The translations under genes were made by a program, and so were the position numbers. A stretch of 64,000 bases of DNA, from NCBI GenBank assembly GCA_027924585.1, contig BSBM01000753.1:27988501-28052500 (forward strand), read 5' to 3'. Source of the stretch: Larix kaempferi. Its lineage: Eukaryota > Streptophyta > Pinopsida > Pinales > Pinaceae. The notes below the pieces were generated by a model. The model was not told the DNA's origin. It did not search any database and was given only the letters and a program-made list of their open reading frames with translations. Shown here one piece after another: positions 32,830 to 42,584 of this stretch (position 1 is its first letter; each line of letters begins with the position of its first letter).

Positions 32830-33766
32830 ATGTAAATTGGATACCAAAAGATGCAAAAAATGACTCACCTCTGGCTTCACACCAATGAATGCCTCCTCTG
32901 GTGTCTTGTCCCCCAAGATCTTGTGAGGACTTGTTCTAGATGTAGACTATTGCATTGCATACTTTTGCTCATAGAAACATCAACAAATCTTGGTCATGTA
33001 TTATGGCCTTAGCATCCCCTATGATGGATTGGTTCTTCCACTCTGCATACTTGTTCTGTTGTGGGTTGTACAGAATAGTGAACTCCCTCTTAATCCCTGA
33101 ATCCTTGTAGAAATCCTCGAAAACCATTGGAGGTATACTCACCCCCAATGTCAGATCTCAAAACTTTGATCTTCTTCCCTGTCTGGTTCTCCACAAGAGC
33201 TTTGAACTCCTGAAACCTGCTAAAGACCTCATCCTTGGTCTTTAAGAAGTAGATCCAAGTTTTGTGAGAGAAGTCATCAATGAAGGAAACATAGTACATG
33301 CTTCATGTGATTAATGCTACTGACATCAGTCCACACACATCCGAATGCACCAAATCTAAGATTCCTTTAGATCTGTGCTCACTGCTTGGGAAAGCAACCT
33401 TGGCATGCTTGTCAAGCACACACCCTCTGCATACACCCTGCTACTTAATGTTGAACTCTACAAGACTTGTGACAATCTTCCTCTGAATAGGAAACACTCG
33501 GTGATGCAGGTGCCCCATTCTCTTGTGCCATAACTCGCAAAAGTCATTTGCGTTATGTACTAGGGCTCAAATAGGTTCACCCTGTAACCAGTAAATTGCT
33601 TTCCTTAACTCCAATCACCTAAGTTGATCCTGGGCTACACTCCTTCAGTCTTATGAGGACTTGCTAGTTCTTAAACTCTACTGCAAAGCCCTTATCTTCC
33701 ATGACCGAAACAAAAAGCAAATTCTTCATGAGATCAAAAACAAATAACACATCATCAAAGTCTAAA
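32830..33766 (-). pseudogene. copia C integrase core and pre-integrase zinc region
   Basis: The core at 33090-33299 reads MYYVSFIDDFSHKTWIYFLK with the first catalytic Asp and KIKVLRSDIGGEYTSNGF with the second (usual SDNGGEY). Toward 33766 come the KHAKVAFPSS and HSDVCGLMS-type phrases and HH/CC pre-integrase remnants. The right end is cut by gypsy G at 33767. Confidence 0.78.
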
Positions 33767-34171
33767 TGTTAGGAACCCATGTCAACCCTTCTATTTACTT
33801 TGTTAGTATATTGTTGTTAGACGCATATGCTTTGTGAGTCGTCCCGTAGTATTTGTTGATCCATAGTTTGTATTATTGTTGTTGGACGCATATGCTTTGT
33901 AAGTCGTCCTGTAGTAACTGTTGATCCATATTTTGTATTAGCCCATGGTTTGTATTGACACATGGTATTGACCCATGGTATTGGCGCCTAGACTTAGTAT
34001 ATAAGTTTGTGTTGAGACCAATGAAGGTACCGTGAAGTTATTTGTATTGAGTTTGCTCAAAGGAGGTTGCCCCCTCGAAGTGGCTTGCGATCAATATAAA
34101 AGTGATTCTGAGTTCTGTTATTTCTTCTATTTCGTGTGTTTTGATTAATTAATTATTGCAGGTTCTTCTCA
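33767..34171 (+). mobile_element. gypsy G 5' LTR
   Basis: A 405-bp LTR from TGTTAGGAACCC to GTTCTTCTCA with the TATA box TATATAAG at 33998-34005. A 65-bp tandem duplication (from 33810 and 33875) makes it longer than the 334-bp 3' LTR. Confidence 0.92.
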
Positions 34172-34185
34172 TCTAGTATCAGAGC

Positions 34186-35240
34186 ACTTTCTTGGACTCG
34201 CTGGGTGAAATTTCGGCCAATTCTTTTTTCGCATCTGTTGCAACTTCGGATCTGGGAATAATCCCTATCCGCTTAACTGTGGTAAGTACTTGGGCATAAG
34301 CCCTAAAACTCATTGTGAGGAGTACCACAGGAACCCCAAAGTAGTTGGCCCATTGAGAGGACCTACCAGCGAAACGGGCAACGACCCCTACCTGATTGAC
34401 TAGTTCCCACCCGTGAGGTAAACCAAGAGCTGTCATTTGTGGCAAAGCGGTTATCAGTTTTACTTGAGCCGTGGAGTGTGGGGTACTGCCCCAATACGCA
34501 AGCCGTCAGATAGCATTGGTGGCCAAGTGAAAACCCTGAACTATTAGGAAGCCGAACATACCTGGGGTCCATATCTATTTTCAGCTGATCTGTTTCTGAT
34601 CACTTCCGCGTCGTTTCAAATCCAGCCGTTTTAGATCTATTCTGAAAGCCGTTTCAGATCCATCTGTTGCCGATCCCTTCCGCACCGTTGCAAATCTATC
34701 TGTTTCTGATCCCTTCCGCGCCGTTGCAGATCCATTCCTGGGAAAAAAAAAAAAAAAAATTTTAAAAGTATAAAATTCCGTTTTTTCGCCATATCTCCCT
34801 TTTTTTAACTCCGTTTCCTTTGAAACTTCTCGGACACCCCCTGCAATCCCATTCTGCATATTTCATTCCTGAAGACCCTATCCCAAATTCAACTTCCCAA
34901 AGCCAGAAATCTCACATTTGTCTATTTTTAGGGTTTGCCATAACTTCTTCAATTTTCACCCACTCGCCTCCAACTTTTGCCACTGTGTTCATTCCCTATT
35001 TCTGCTTCTTTGTCCCTCTTTGACAAATTTTCTCATTCTTTCACCCCGCTTCTGAAATCCTCATTTTTTGCTTCCCTGTCCATCTGAAAGTGTCCAAAAC
35101 ATATTCAAACCCCAATTACCCATCCGAGTTTTTCCCAAATCCAAATTTCCCTTTACTAAAGAAGCTTTTGTTTGTGTTTTTCTATCCATTCCCAAAATAA
35201 AAAAAAATAAAATAAAAATAAAATAAAAAAATTCCTGGTT
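34186..35240 (+). other. gypsy G untranslated leader
   Basis: About 1 kb between primer site and gag. Imperfect repeats of GATCCCTTCCGC/GTTGCAGATC words lie at 34573-34735, with A-rich runs at 34741-34759 and 35199-35231. No coding function is apparent. Confidence 0.7.
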
Positions 35241-36089
35241 ATGGTTGTCACCCGCGCAGGAGCAAAAACCATGGAGGAAGCACTTGCAGCCATCCAAACC
35301 AAACTCCAAGATCTGGATGAAAAATTTCTCAACCTCCATCTTCAGCATTTAGCTATGAACAATAACCGACAGCAAGAATCTTCTGCAGCCAATGGGTTCT
35401 CTTCTTCCAGCACTTTCCGTGGTCCGAAGCTTGAATTTCCTCGCTTCAATGGTACTGATCCGACTGGATGGATCTATCGTGCAGAACAATATTTCAGTCT
35501 GCATAATACTTTTGATGTCCAAAAAGTTCCACTTGCATCCTTTCATTTGGAACAGGAAGCTCTTCAATGGTACCGTTGGTACATCAAGGCTCATGACGAG
35601 CCAAAATGGACAGATGTTTGCCAACTCCTTTTGCAACGATTTGATCATAGTGCTTTTGATGACTTCACCGGAGCACTCACTAAACTCCGTCAAAGTGGAA
35701 CTGTGAGAGAGTATCAGACAGAATTTGAAAAACTAGCCAATCACACGGAAGGCTTGTCTAATGAATTCTTCAGGAGTTGTTTTATCAGTGGTCTTAAGGA
35801 TGAAATCCGATTAGAGGTTAAAACGTTCTGTCCCAACACAATGATGGAAGTCTTAGAGTTAGCTAAGTTGGCAGAAGACAAGATTGCAACCCAACAACGC
35901 TCCAAACCCACTTTTGTTCCCTTCCGAAATATGGGTTCTCAACGACCTCCCATTCCGCCAGCTCCTCGACCAACTCCTATCAAGCATTTGTCTGAAACAG
36001 AGATGCAGGCATGCCGAGAAAAAGGGCTTTGTTATAATTGTGATGAGAAATTCACTCGGGGACATAGATGTGTTCAACAAAAGATCTAG
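35241..36089 (+). CDS. gypsy G gag protein, intact frame
   Basis: A 282-residue Ty3-type gag with no internal stop. The N-terminus MVVTRAGAKTMEEALAAIQT leads into a coiled coil. The Retrotrans_gag core follows (LEFPRFNGTDPTGWIYRAEQ, ASFHLEQEALQWYRWY, LLLQRFDHSAFDDFTGALTK, GTVREYQTEFEKLANH, FISGLKDEIRLEVK). A Pro-rich stretch then leads to the zinc knuckle CYNCDEKFTRGHRC near residues 267-280. It would assemble the capsid. The stop after QQKI separates it from protease, which follows in another frame. With pol deleted, this is the only intact protein of the element. Confidence 0.9.
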   Translation: MVVTRAGAKTMEEALAAIQTKLQDLDEKFLNLHLQHLAMNNNRQQESSAANGFSSSSTFRGPKLEFPRFNGTDPTGWIYRAEQYFSLHNTFDVQKVPLASFHLEQEALQWYRWYIKAHDEPKWTDVCQLLLQRFDHSAFDDFTGALTKLRQSGTVREYQTEFEKLANHTEGLSNEFFRSCFISGLKDEIRLEVKTFCPNTMMEVLELAKLAEDKIATQQRSKPTFVPFRNMGSQRPPIPPAPRPTPIKHLSETEMQACREKGLCYNCDEKFTRGHRCVQQKI

Positions 36090-36092
36090 CTC

Positions 36093-36527
36093 TTGGATAT
36101 GGATTCTCCGCCTGCCTCTAAAATTGGTGAAGAAGCTCCAGATACAATGGATGATCAGGTCGACATTCAGGAGCCGCCTATTGACTCCCCATCTCAAGAT
36201 GAACAACCAGAGATATCTCTCCATGCTTTATTCGGCGTCACCACCCCCCAAACAATGCGGGTCAGGGGTTACTTCACGAAGCTTCCTCTTACAATACTCA
36301 TTGATTCTGATAGCACTCATAACTTCATTGACCCCCGGATAGCCAAACAGGCTGATTGTTTTGTCCATCCTTGCTCCAACTTTGAAGTCATGGTTGCCAA
36401 TGGAGGCACCTTACCTTGCAAAGGAAAGTGTCACAATGTGCGTATCTCTCTGGAAGATTATAATCTGTGCTCTGACATGTTTGCCTTGTCCTTAGGCGGA
36501 TGTGATGTGGTTTTGGGCATTCAATAG
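36093..36527 (+). pseudogene. gypsy G aspartic protease
   Basis: A 144-residue open stretch with the strand pair LPLTILIDSDSTHNFIDPRI, HPCSNFEVMVANGGTLPCKG and SLGGCDVVLGIQ. The active site, normally DSG, reads DSD, so it is probably inactive. A stop follows LGIQ where Trp is expected. Confidence 0.82.
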
Positions 36528-36545
36528 TTACGCACACTTGGCCCC

Positions 36546-37100
36546 ATGTTATGGGATTTTGCTGAACTTTGGATGCAGTTTTCAGTCAATGGGACACAAC
36601 ACAAATTTATAGGATTACAACCAGGGTCTCTCCACATCATCAGTTCACATCGCCTAAAAAAGATCCTTCAGAAGAATTCACATGGTGTCATCGCTCAGCT
36701 CCATTCCATTCAGATGCACCCATCAACGGTCTCCACTACTTCTTTGGATAGATATGCAAGTGTCTTTGCTGCACCAGTGGGCTTGCTGCCTTCAAGAGAC
36801 CTTTCTGGTAAGCATTTAGCCGCATCTACATCTCAGCAGGAAATGATGGCTATTTTGCATGTAGTACCGAAATGGAAGCCATCCCTATTGGAGAATTATT
36901 TCTGCATCAAGACTGATCTCCAGAGTCTGGAAAATTTTCTGGAACAATGGGTCTCCTCCCCAGCACACCTGAAATGGGTTATCCACCTCATGGGTTATGA
37001 CTATGCGATCACTTACAAGAAGGGTAAGGACAATATGGTAGCAGATGCTCCTTCTTGCACATTTGATGACCTAGTTTCTCTTACAGTTGCAATATGTTCA
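36546..37100 (+). pseudogene. gypsy G reverse transcriptase start fused to RNase H
   Basis: The open frame starts as the post-protease region (LGPMLWDFAELWMQF). It reaches the first reverse transcriptase phrase YASVFAAPVGLLPSRD, then jumps within a few residues to the RNase H text KHLAASTSQQEMMAILHVVP, FCIKTDLQSLENFLEQWVSS and YDYAITYKKGKDNMVADAPS. The polymerase core, including the YVDD box, is missing without losing the frame. Confidence 0.85.
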
Positions 37101-37623
37101 ACAGGGCTATCTCTTCTATGAACTCCATGCTTCTTCCTCGGCAGGGCACTCTGGGTTCCTCCAAGAGTATGATCGGGAACAATGTAACTTCTTTTGGCAG
37201 GGACTAAAAATGCCAATTCAACAGATGGTGGTTGACTGTGATACTTGCCAGGTCAACAAGGGTGAAATGACACTCCTTTCGGGACTACTCGAACCCTTTC
37301 CCATCCCTACACGAATTTGGACAACTATTTCTATGGATTCCCTAGAAGCGCTCCAGTGGTACAATACAACGTCTACAAGGACACCATATGAAGCAGTCTA
37401 TGGACAGGCACCGCCAGTTCTTCCTCCATACACCCTCAGCAGCTCCCCAATTCAGGCAATTGACTCAGTTCTTCGAAACCGCGATCAGATTCTTCTCATT
37501 CTGCAGGACAATCTTCACATGGCAAGAATTCGACTGAAACAACAAGCCGATCAGCATCGTTCAAAGCGCACTTTTCACGCAGCTGCTATGGTTCTTCTTC
37601 AGCCTTCCAAGCAATCCTCCTGA
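37087..37623 (+). pseudogene. gypsy G integrase zinc region fused to integrase tail
   Basis: The frame gives the HHCC zinc region (HSGFLQEYDREQCNFFWQGL, VVDCDTCQVNKGE) and the linker PFPIPTRIWTTISMDSLE. It then goes directly to the tail text ALQWYNTTSTRTPYEAVYGQ and IRLKQQADQHRSKRTF. The Asp-Asp part of the catalytic core is absent. The following out-of-frame stretch to 37737 has HQFPHLKL, a remnant of the chromodomain end. Confidence 0.82.
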
Positions 37624-37737
37624 AACTCAAAAGGCATTAGTGTCTCGGAATGCAACCTGAGGATGCTACAGAGGAACCACTCCTTCCAATTCTGCATCAA
37701 TTTCCACATCTAAAGCTTTGAGGACAAAGCTTTTTCT

Positions 37738-37750
37738 AAGGGAGAGGGGA
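37738..37750 (+). promoter_or_regulatory. gypsy G polypurine tract
   Basis: AAGGGAGAGGGGA (start approximate by a base) lies directly before the 3' LTR. Confidence 0.85.
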
Positions 37751-38084
37751 TGTTAGGAACCCATGTCAACCCTTCTATTTACTTTATATTGTTGTTGGAC
37801 GCATATGCTTTGTAAGTCATCCCGTAGTAACTGTTGATCCATATTTCGTATTAGCCCATGGTTTGTATTGACACATGGTATTGACCCATGGTATTGGTGC
37901 CTAGACTTAGTATATAAGTTTGTGTTGAGACCAATGAAGGTACCGTGAAGTTATTTGTATTGAGCTTGCTCAAAGGAGGTTGCCCCCTCGATGTGGCCTG
38001 CGATCAATATAGAAGTGATTCTGAGTTCTGTTATTTATGTTATTTTGTGTGTTTTGATTAATTAATTATTGCAAGTTCTTCTCA
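37751..38084 (+). mobile_element. gypsy G 3' LTR
   Basis: A 334-bp LTR, TGTTAGGAACCC to GTTCTTCTCA, without the 65-bp duplication of the 5' LTR and otherwise very similar. Confidence 0.92.
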
Positions 38085-38089
38085 CTAAA

Positions 38090-38340
38090 GAGTTACCTAA
38101 CTAGAGTTGGAAAGGAATGGTACCAACTCCTACTACTAGATACTTGGCATTATCACCAAGCTCGACCTAAACTCCAAAGACATGTTTTGTTAGACTTGAA
38201 AATAGTTATCAGGATGATGTCATATGCCTTGATGCTCCACTATCTACATACCACATGTTCTTTGAAACTGTACTAGAAGAAAGGAAAGATACCACCAAAA
38301 AATCCTTCTCGAATTTAGAGGCAAACTCGTTCATCTGAGT
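38090..38340 (-). pseudogene. copia C protease
   Basis: The minus strand reads MWYVDSGASRHMT with an intact Asp-Ser-Gly, then after stops LGDNAKYLVVGVGTIPFQL. It adjoins gypsy G, whose insertion split protease from integrase. Confidence 0.75.
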
Positions 38341-38974
38341 TTCAGCTGAGATTGCAACCTGATTCTGCTACTACTTCCCTTTACCCTTCTTCTCTAAACA
38401 CTGATGGTCGTTCTTATGACATATTTTCACTTGATTTTACTCAAGTTCTTCCCTAGTTGTGAGGTTGACTCCTCACTCTTTGTCTTAACCTTGTTGGGTG
38501 CTTTGCCTTTGCCCATCTTTGTTTGACCAATTAGGGCATGGTCACTATCACCTCCCTCCTTGCTGGCCTTGAGCTCCATCCAAGTTTCCTCCTGGATACA
38601 ATCATCCCACAGTCTTTCCTGGGAGGGAAGGTTTTCTAGAGCACAACACCTTGGACAAATGTTTCTCATTGAGGTGGGAATCCATTCAGTGCCTTGTTGA
38701 CTAGCTCTTTGTCTTCAACCTTCTCCCCAACTGGTGCAAGTTAGTCACAAATCTATGTGACCTTCATCAAGTAACTAGTGACGACGTCTGATCTGGTCAT
38801 CTCAACAGATCTGAGTTCATTACACAATATCATTTTCCCGTTAATGTTCACTCTGGTGAAGGCTAACTCGGGAATCGAACATGTCCTTCATCATCTTCTT
38901 AAATATGTGAGGGATTAGATGATCCTTTATAGCATCCATGATCATCTGCTTGGCTTTCACTCTTTTCTTCTTAT

Positions 38975-40174
38975 TGTTAGATTATGGTAACTTCGAGATG
39001 TCCTCCATGGTTCAGATGCCTTACATGGAGGTACATTAGCTGCTTAGGCATCATGATAGAGTAGAGGTGAGATGCACTCTACTCAGTGGCATGAGCCCAG
39101 TGGGGGCTGCATGCAGAGCTTCAAGGGAGATTAACCTTTGCATGCATGAGTTTTGCATGACCTGTCAGCATTCAGTGACTGCATGCAAAAGTGACCTTTT
39201 GCATGCACTGAGAATTAGGGTTTTGGCAAACCTAATTCATCGGTGAGATTATTTATAGAGGCAGGGGGTCCCCAGATGAGGTTACTCAGTTGCATTGTCG
39301 GAGAGAGATACTGCTAGAGTGAGGAGGACGTAGATGCACATGTGGGGTGACTTTTTGAGACAGAGAGGAGTTGCTGCAGGAGCTAGGAAGGTCAGATCTG
39401 AGCTAGATCAGTGACCTTCAGTTCTAGAGAGGCTAGATACCCAGTATTGTGAGTTGAGAGAGATCGACAGTGTGATTTTTGTAGAGATTGGAGGAGGCCG
39501 AGTTCTCTTGGAGGAGGACGTTTTTCCTGAGGGAGGAGAAGCTCGTTGTGAGCTGGATTAATCGATTCGGAGTCTGAGACTTCCAGGATAGCCTTGCCTC
39601 AGCATTGGAGGAAGGTTAGGGATGATCGGAGCTCAGATCTGTTGAGATCCGAACCAGTACGAGCATTTGACATCCAGAGGGGAGGGCGCACTTGTGCATG
39701 TAAAGGAGGTCGATTTCATCAGTGGGCAGTGTTCAAAGCGAGCAGATCATAGCAGAGAGATATAGAGAGGACAGATCAGTCAAAGACACCTTCAGAGCAC
39801 TCAGATCCAGTTTGGCAGTTAGCGCTTACTTCTTTAGTGCATGCATCAGCTGGATGCATGCAAATTTGGGGTCTGTCCTGTTTCAGAGGGACTGAGTTAC
39901 CGATTGAGGTAATCCTGTATTGTATTGTCATGTATACATCTATATGCTCTGGGCTCGAGAGAGTAGCCCCATAGTTAGTTGGTTTTTCCCGCAAGGGTTC
40001 CAAGGTACATCTGTTGTTTATGTGGTTGATTGCATTTATATTTCAGTTGGTAAATGCATATCTAGTTGTTTGAGTCTATATTGTTTATGAGTATATACTG
40101 ATATTGAGACTCATACCACTTGAGATCTCAGGGTGATTCAGAGGGAGTAGTGATCTTTGAATCAAATATTTACA
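38975..40174 (+). mobile_element. solo LTR Y
   Basis: A 1,200-bp block from TGTTAGATTATGG to ATATTTACA, flanked by exact CTTAT duplications (38970-38974 and 40175-40179). A TATA box (TTATTTATAGAG, 39249-39260) is preceded by a cluster of TGCATGC words at 39107-39209. It lies in the gag of copia C, in the opposite orientation. Confidence 0.92.
39107..39209. promoter_or_regulatory. RY-motif cluster upstream of TATA in LTR Y
   Basis: CTGCATGCAG at 39107, TTGCATGCATG at 39138, TTGCATGA at 39153, CTGCATGCAA at 39179 and TTGCATGCAC at 39199 lie 40-150 bases before the TATA box. A second pair, GTGCATGCATC and GATGCATGCAA, is at 39838-39863. CATGCA is the RY element bound by plant B3-domain factors (ABI3/FUS3/LEC2 group). 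Confidence 0.7.
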
Positions 40175-40376
40175 CTTATGAGTTGCCAAAAGCTGCGAAT
40201 CTATCGACAGGGTTACCACATCCTTGACGATATGCCAGAGGTCATTTTCTTCTAATAGAAGAGTTACCTGGACTTATTCAAGGTACCATCCAATCTGTCC
40301 CCGAGCCTAAGGATAGTTGATGCCATCTCTAATCTTCAAACAAACTCCTACTTTTCTAATCTTCTGAATCAGAGTA

Positions 40377-40388
40377 GCTCTGATACCA
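40377..40388 (-). promoter_or_regulatory. copia C primer-binding site
   Basis: Minus-strand TGGTATCAGAGC, a perfect initiator tRNA-Met site, directly abuts the 5' LTR. Confidence 0.9.
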
Positions 40389-42222
40389 TGTAAATTTTCA
40401 GACCCTAGGTGACCGTTGTCCTATGTTTATTTAAATAAATCAAATCTGAAATTTATTTAATAACATAAATAAATTTATGAACATGCAACAATTACACAAA
40501 TGGCTGGAAAATACAAACAACAAAAGATAAAATAATTTGTCAAGTACACAAGAAATCTATCTGTGTTGCACAAGTTTTTAGAACGCAAGAACGTAGGGAA
40601 CATGAGTACGAGTATCGGATATGTCTAAAAGTTTCCCCCAAATTTGCAGGAAAGGGCAGGTTGGGAACGACAATAATATATATTAAAAAAATATTAAAAA
40701 AAAAACATGAGAAAGTGAAGAAACATAGAGGAAAAAAAAAAACATTAACACAAACCAGATGACTTAGCTGATCCCTATATTACAGTTGTAACTAGAACCT
40801 CTTAGTAGATGGAAATGGCAATAAAATCAAGATTACGATCCACGTCATTGATCATATAAGGTAGACTCTTTCTGAAGTGGGGACTTTTAGAAGTTATAGT
40901 ACCTATATTTGTAGCTATATGTATAGAGTAAGTTTTTAGTTTTGTGTCAACTATGATTAAAATGTATTAGAATATTATATGTTTAAAAGACATTCTATCT
41001 AAGATATTGGCAAAGGTGTATAAATAATCAAATTCAAATTATTATAAAATATTAATCAAGAGATTTTTTATTTAAATGTAATATATGAATTTAGTTTTAA
41101 AGTAAGATTTAAAACTATTTCCAATTAATTAAAAGTTTATTTTTTATTCAAAAGTAAATATTAAAATATATAAAATATATAAATTCACTTTCTTTTATTT
41201 AAAATTAATATATAAAAAGTCAAAATAGATTTACATTTATTATCGATTAGTGTACCAACTCTACAACGTAACACGAAATAGACTTTTACTGCAACTTAGT
41301 TTTCTAGAGAAAAAATATTCCAAGTCAACCATGTATATGTATGGTCGCAAGGAAATAGGAGTGTCGTTAACAACCCACGTGGCGATCATGAATGCATGGA
41401 AGCTCCAAGTGAAGGAAACGCGCAGGAAAAAGTCCCCAAGTTCTCGATTTTAGAGGGTCAAAGTTCCTAGTAGGTTCCCAACCATCCAGAACGGTTCCCG
41501 CTGGATTTGGAAAGTTCCCTACAAGTTCCCAAGTTCCCTAGAACGTCATAACTTCAGGAGCGAGTTTCCTAAAAGCCGGGAGCAATTCCCATGCTACATA
41601 GAAATTTGTCCTTCAAATTAGCTTGTCATTTAATAATCAAAACTTACAAGGACACCTCAAAACTGAGGTTTTTAGCCTATTAGAAAAGAAAAATTGCCTG
41701 CCAATTTGAGAAATTGTTGTACGGGTTTTCTAATACAATTGTACGAACCTATATGGCATGTCTGTACGACTGTACTGAACTGTCCATACAACGGTGCAGA
41801 ACTATACAAAACAACTGTTCTTCAACCTGCAAACCTCTACCAGTCGATCCTCTTACTCCTGCTCTGCTTTCTCTCTTCCTTGGCCACTTTCGTGATCTTC
41901 CTTGGGTGTGTTTCTTCACCTTCCGACCAAACTATCTTCGAGTAAAGAATGAATATGTTTTAACCCTCTACTTTGAGTTTCCTTTATACTTTAGTTGAAA
42001 CCCTAATCTACCAAAACCCTAATATTTCAATGAGATATATGGTTAAGATTAGTCTAAATCGCTAATGTATTAAAATTACACTTTATTAAACTCAACAGCT
42101 AAATATAAGACTTTCACTTTATTAATAAAGTGAATTACAAAATAGGTTTAACTTTGACGACTTCCTACACACTTGACACTAAACTTATGCGAAAATTCAT
42201 GTCCAAGCTACAAATATCAACA
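40389..42222 (-). mobile_element. copia C 5' LTR with insert
   Basis: Plus-strand TGTAAATTTTCAG to AAATATCAACA, matching the 3' LTR at both ends. A 1-kb insert at 40559-41599 explains the extra length. It contains a perfect 22-bp palindrome at 42113-42134, with arms TTCACTTTATT and its complement. Confidence 0.88.
40559..41599. mobile_element. unclassified insert in copia C 5' LTR
   Basis: About 1.04 kb absent from the other LTR. AGAAATCT (40551-40558) and AGAAATTT (41600-41607) border it as a probable 8-bp duplication with one change, the length made by hAT elements. It has no coding region. GGGAAC occurs near the left end and multiple GTTCCC words at 41465-41545 near the right end, giving inverted subterminal repeats. 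The terminal inverted repeats are weak, so the class is uncertain; a non-autonomous hAT is the best guess. Confidence 0.6.
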
Positions 42223-42536
42223 TGTGCCCTAAAGAATCTAGGGTTTACCTTGGGTATCATCCTAAAATGAGAAGTGCCGGAGATGTATGGTTGAGATTAG
42301 TCTAAATCACTAATGTATTAAAATTACACTTTATTAAACTCAACAGCTAAATATAAGACTTTCACTTTATTAATAAAGTGAATTACAAAATAGGTTTGAC
42401 TTTGACGACTTCCTACACATTTGACACTAAACTTATGCGAAAGTTCTTGTCCAAGCTACAAATATCAACATGTGCCCTGAAGAATCTAGGGTTTACCCTG
42501 GGTACCATCCTCAAAATGAGAAGTTCCAAAGAGTTT
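42041..42536. repeat. 248-bp tandem duplication across the edge of copia C
   Basis: The unit 42041-42288 includes the last 182 bp of the C LTR, the target flank and about 60 bp of the SINE/host sequence. It repeats at 42289 to about 42536 with few changes, including the palindrome (42361-42382) and the phrase AAGAATCTAGGGTTTACC. Confidence 0.9.
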
Positions 42537-42584
42537 GCACTAAGATAATTTACCATTAAAAATTAATAAAGCCTCACTTATAAA

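Larger units (their letters stand above)
33767..38084 (+). mobile_element. gypsy element G (chromovirus-like), internally deleted
   Basis: The 5' LTR is 33767-34171 and the 3' LTR 37751-38084. Exact 5-bp duplications CTAAA flank it at 33762-33766 and 38085-38089. The primer site is TAGTATCAGAGC at 34174-34185 and the polypurine tract AAGGGAGAGGGGA at 37738-37750. Gag is open (35241-36089). Protease, the start of reverse transcriptase, RNase H, the integrase zinc region and a chromodomain-tail scrap follow, but the polymerase core and the integrase catalytic core are missing. It lies in the opposite orientation inside the protease-integrase region of copia C. Confidence 0.92.
38341..40325 (-). 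pseudogene. copia C gag, split by solo LTR Y
   Basis: The start ATG at 40325 reads MASTILRLGDRLDGTLN and then a stop. LLLEENDLWHIVKDVV-like text follows (40180-40300, after a frame change). The middle is displaced by solo LTR Y. The C-terminal part at 38427-38669 has LPSQERLWDDCIQEETWMEL, homologous to the same phrase in copia B gag. The zinc knuckle is not clear. Confidence 0.7.
30103..42222 (-). mobile_element. copia element C, minus strand, multiply invaded
   Basis: The 3' LTR is 30103-30852, the polypurine tract 30853-30863, and the 5' LTR 40389-42222, with the primer site at 40377-40388. Flanks TGTGT (30098-30102) and TGTGC (42223-42227) form the target duplication. Domains read right to left: gag (40325 down to 38340), protease (38330-38100), integrase (33766-32830), linker, reverse transcriptase (32338-31620) and RNase H (31616-30936). 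It is interrupted by gypsy G, solo LTR Y and an unclassified insert. Its own sequence is a full-length copia with many stops. Confidence 0.88.
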
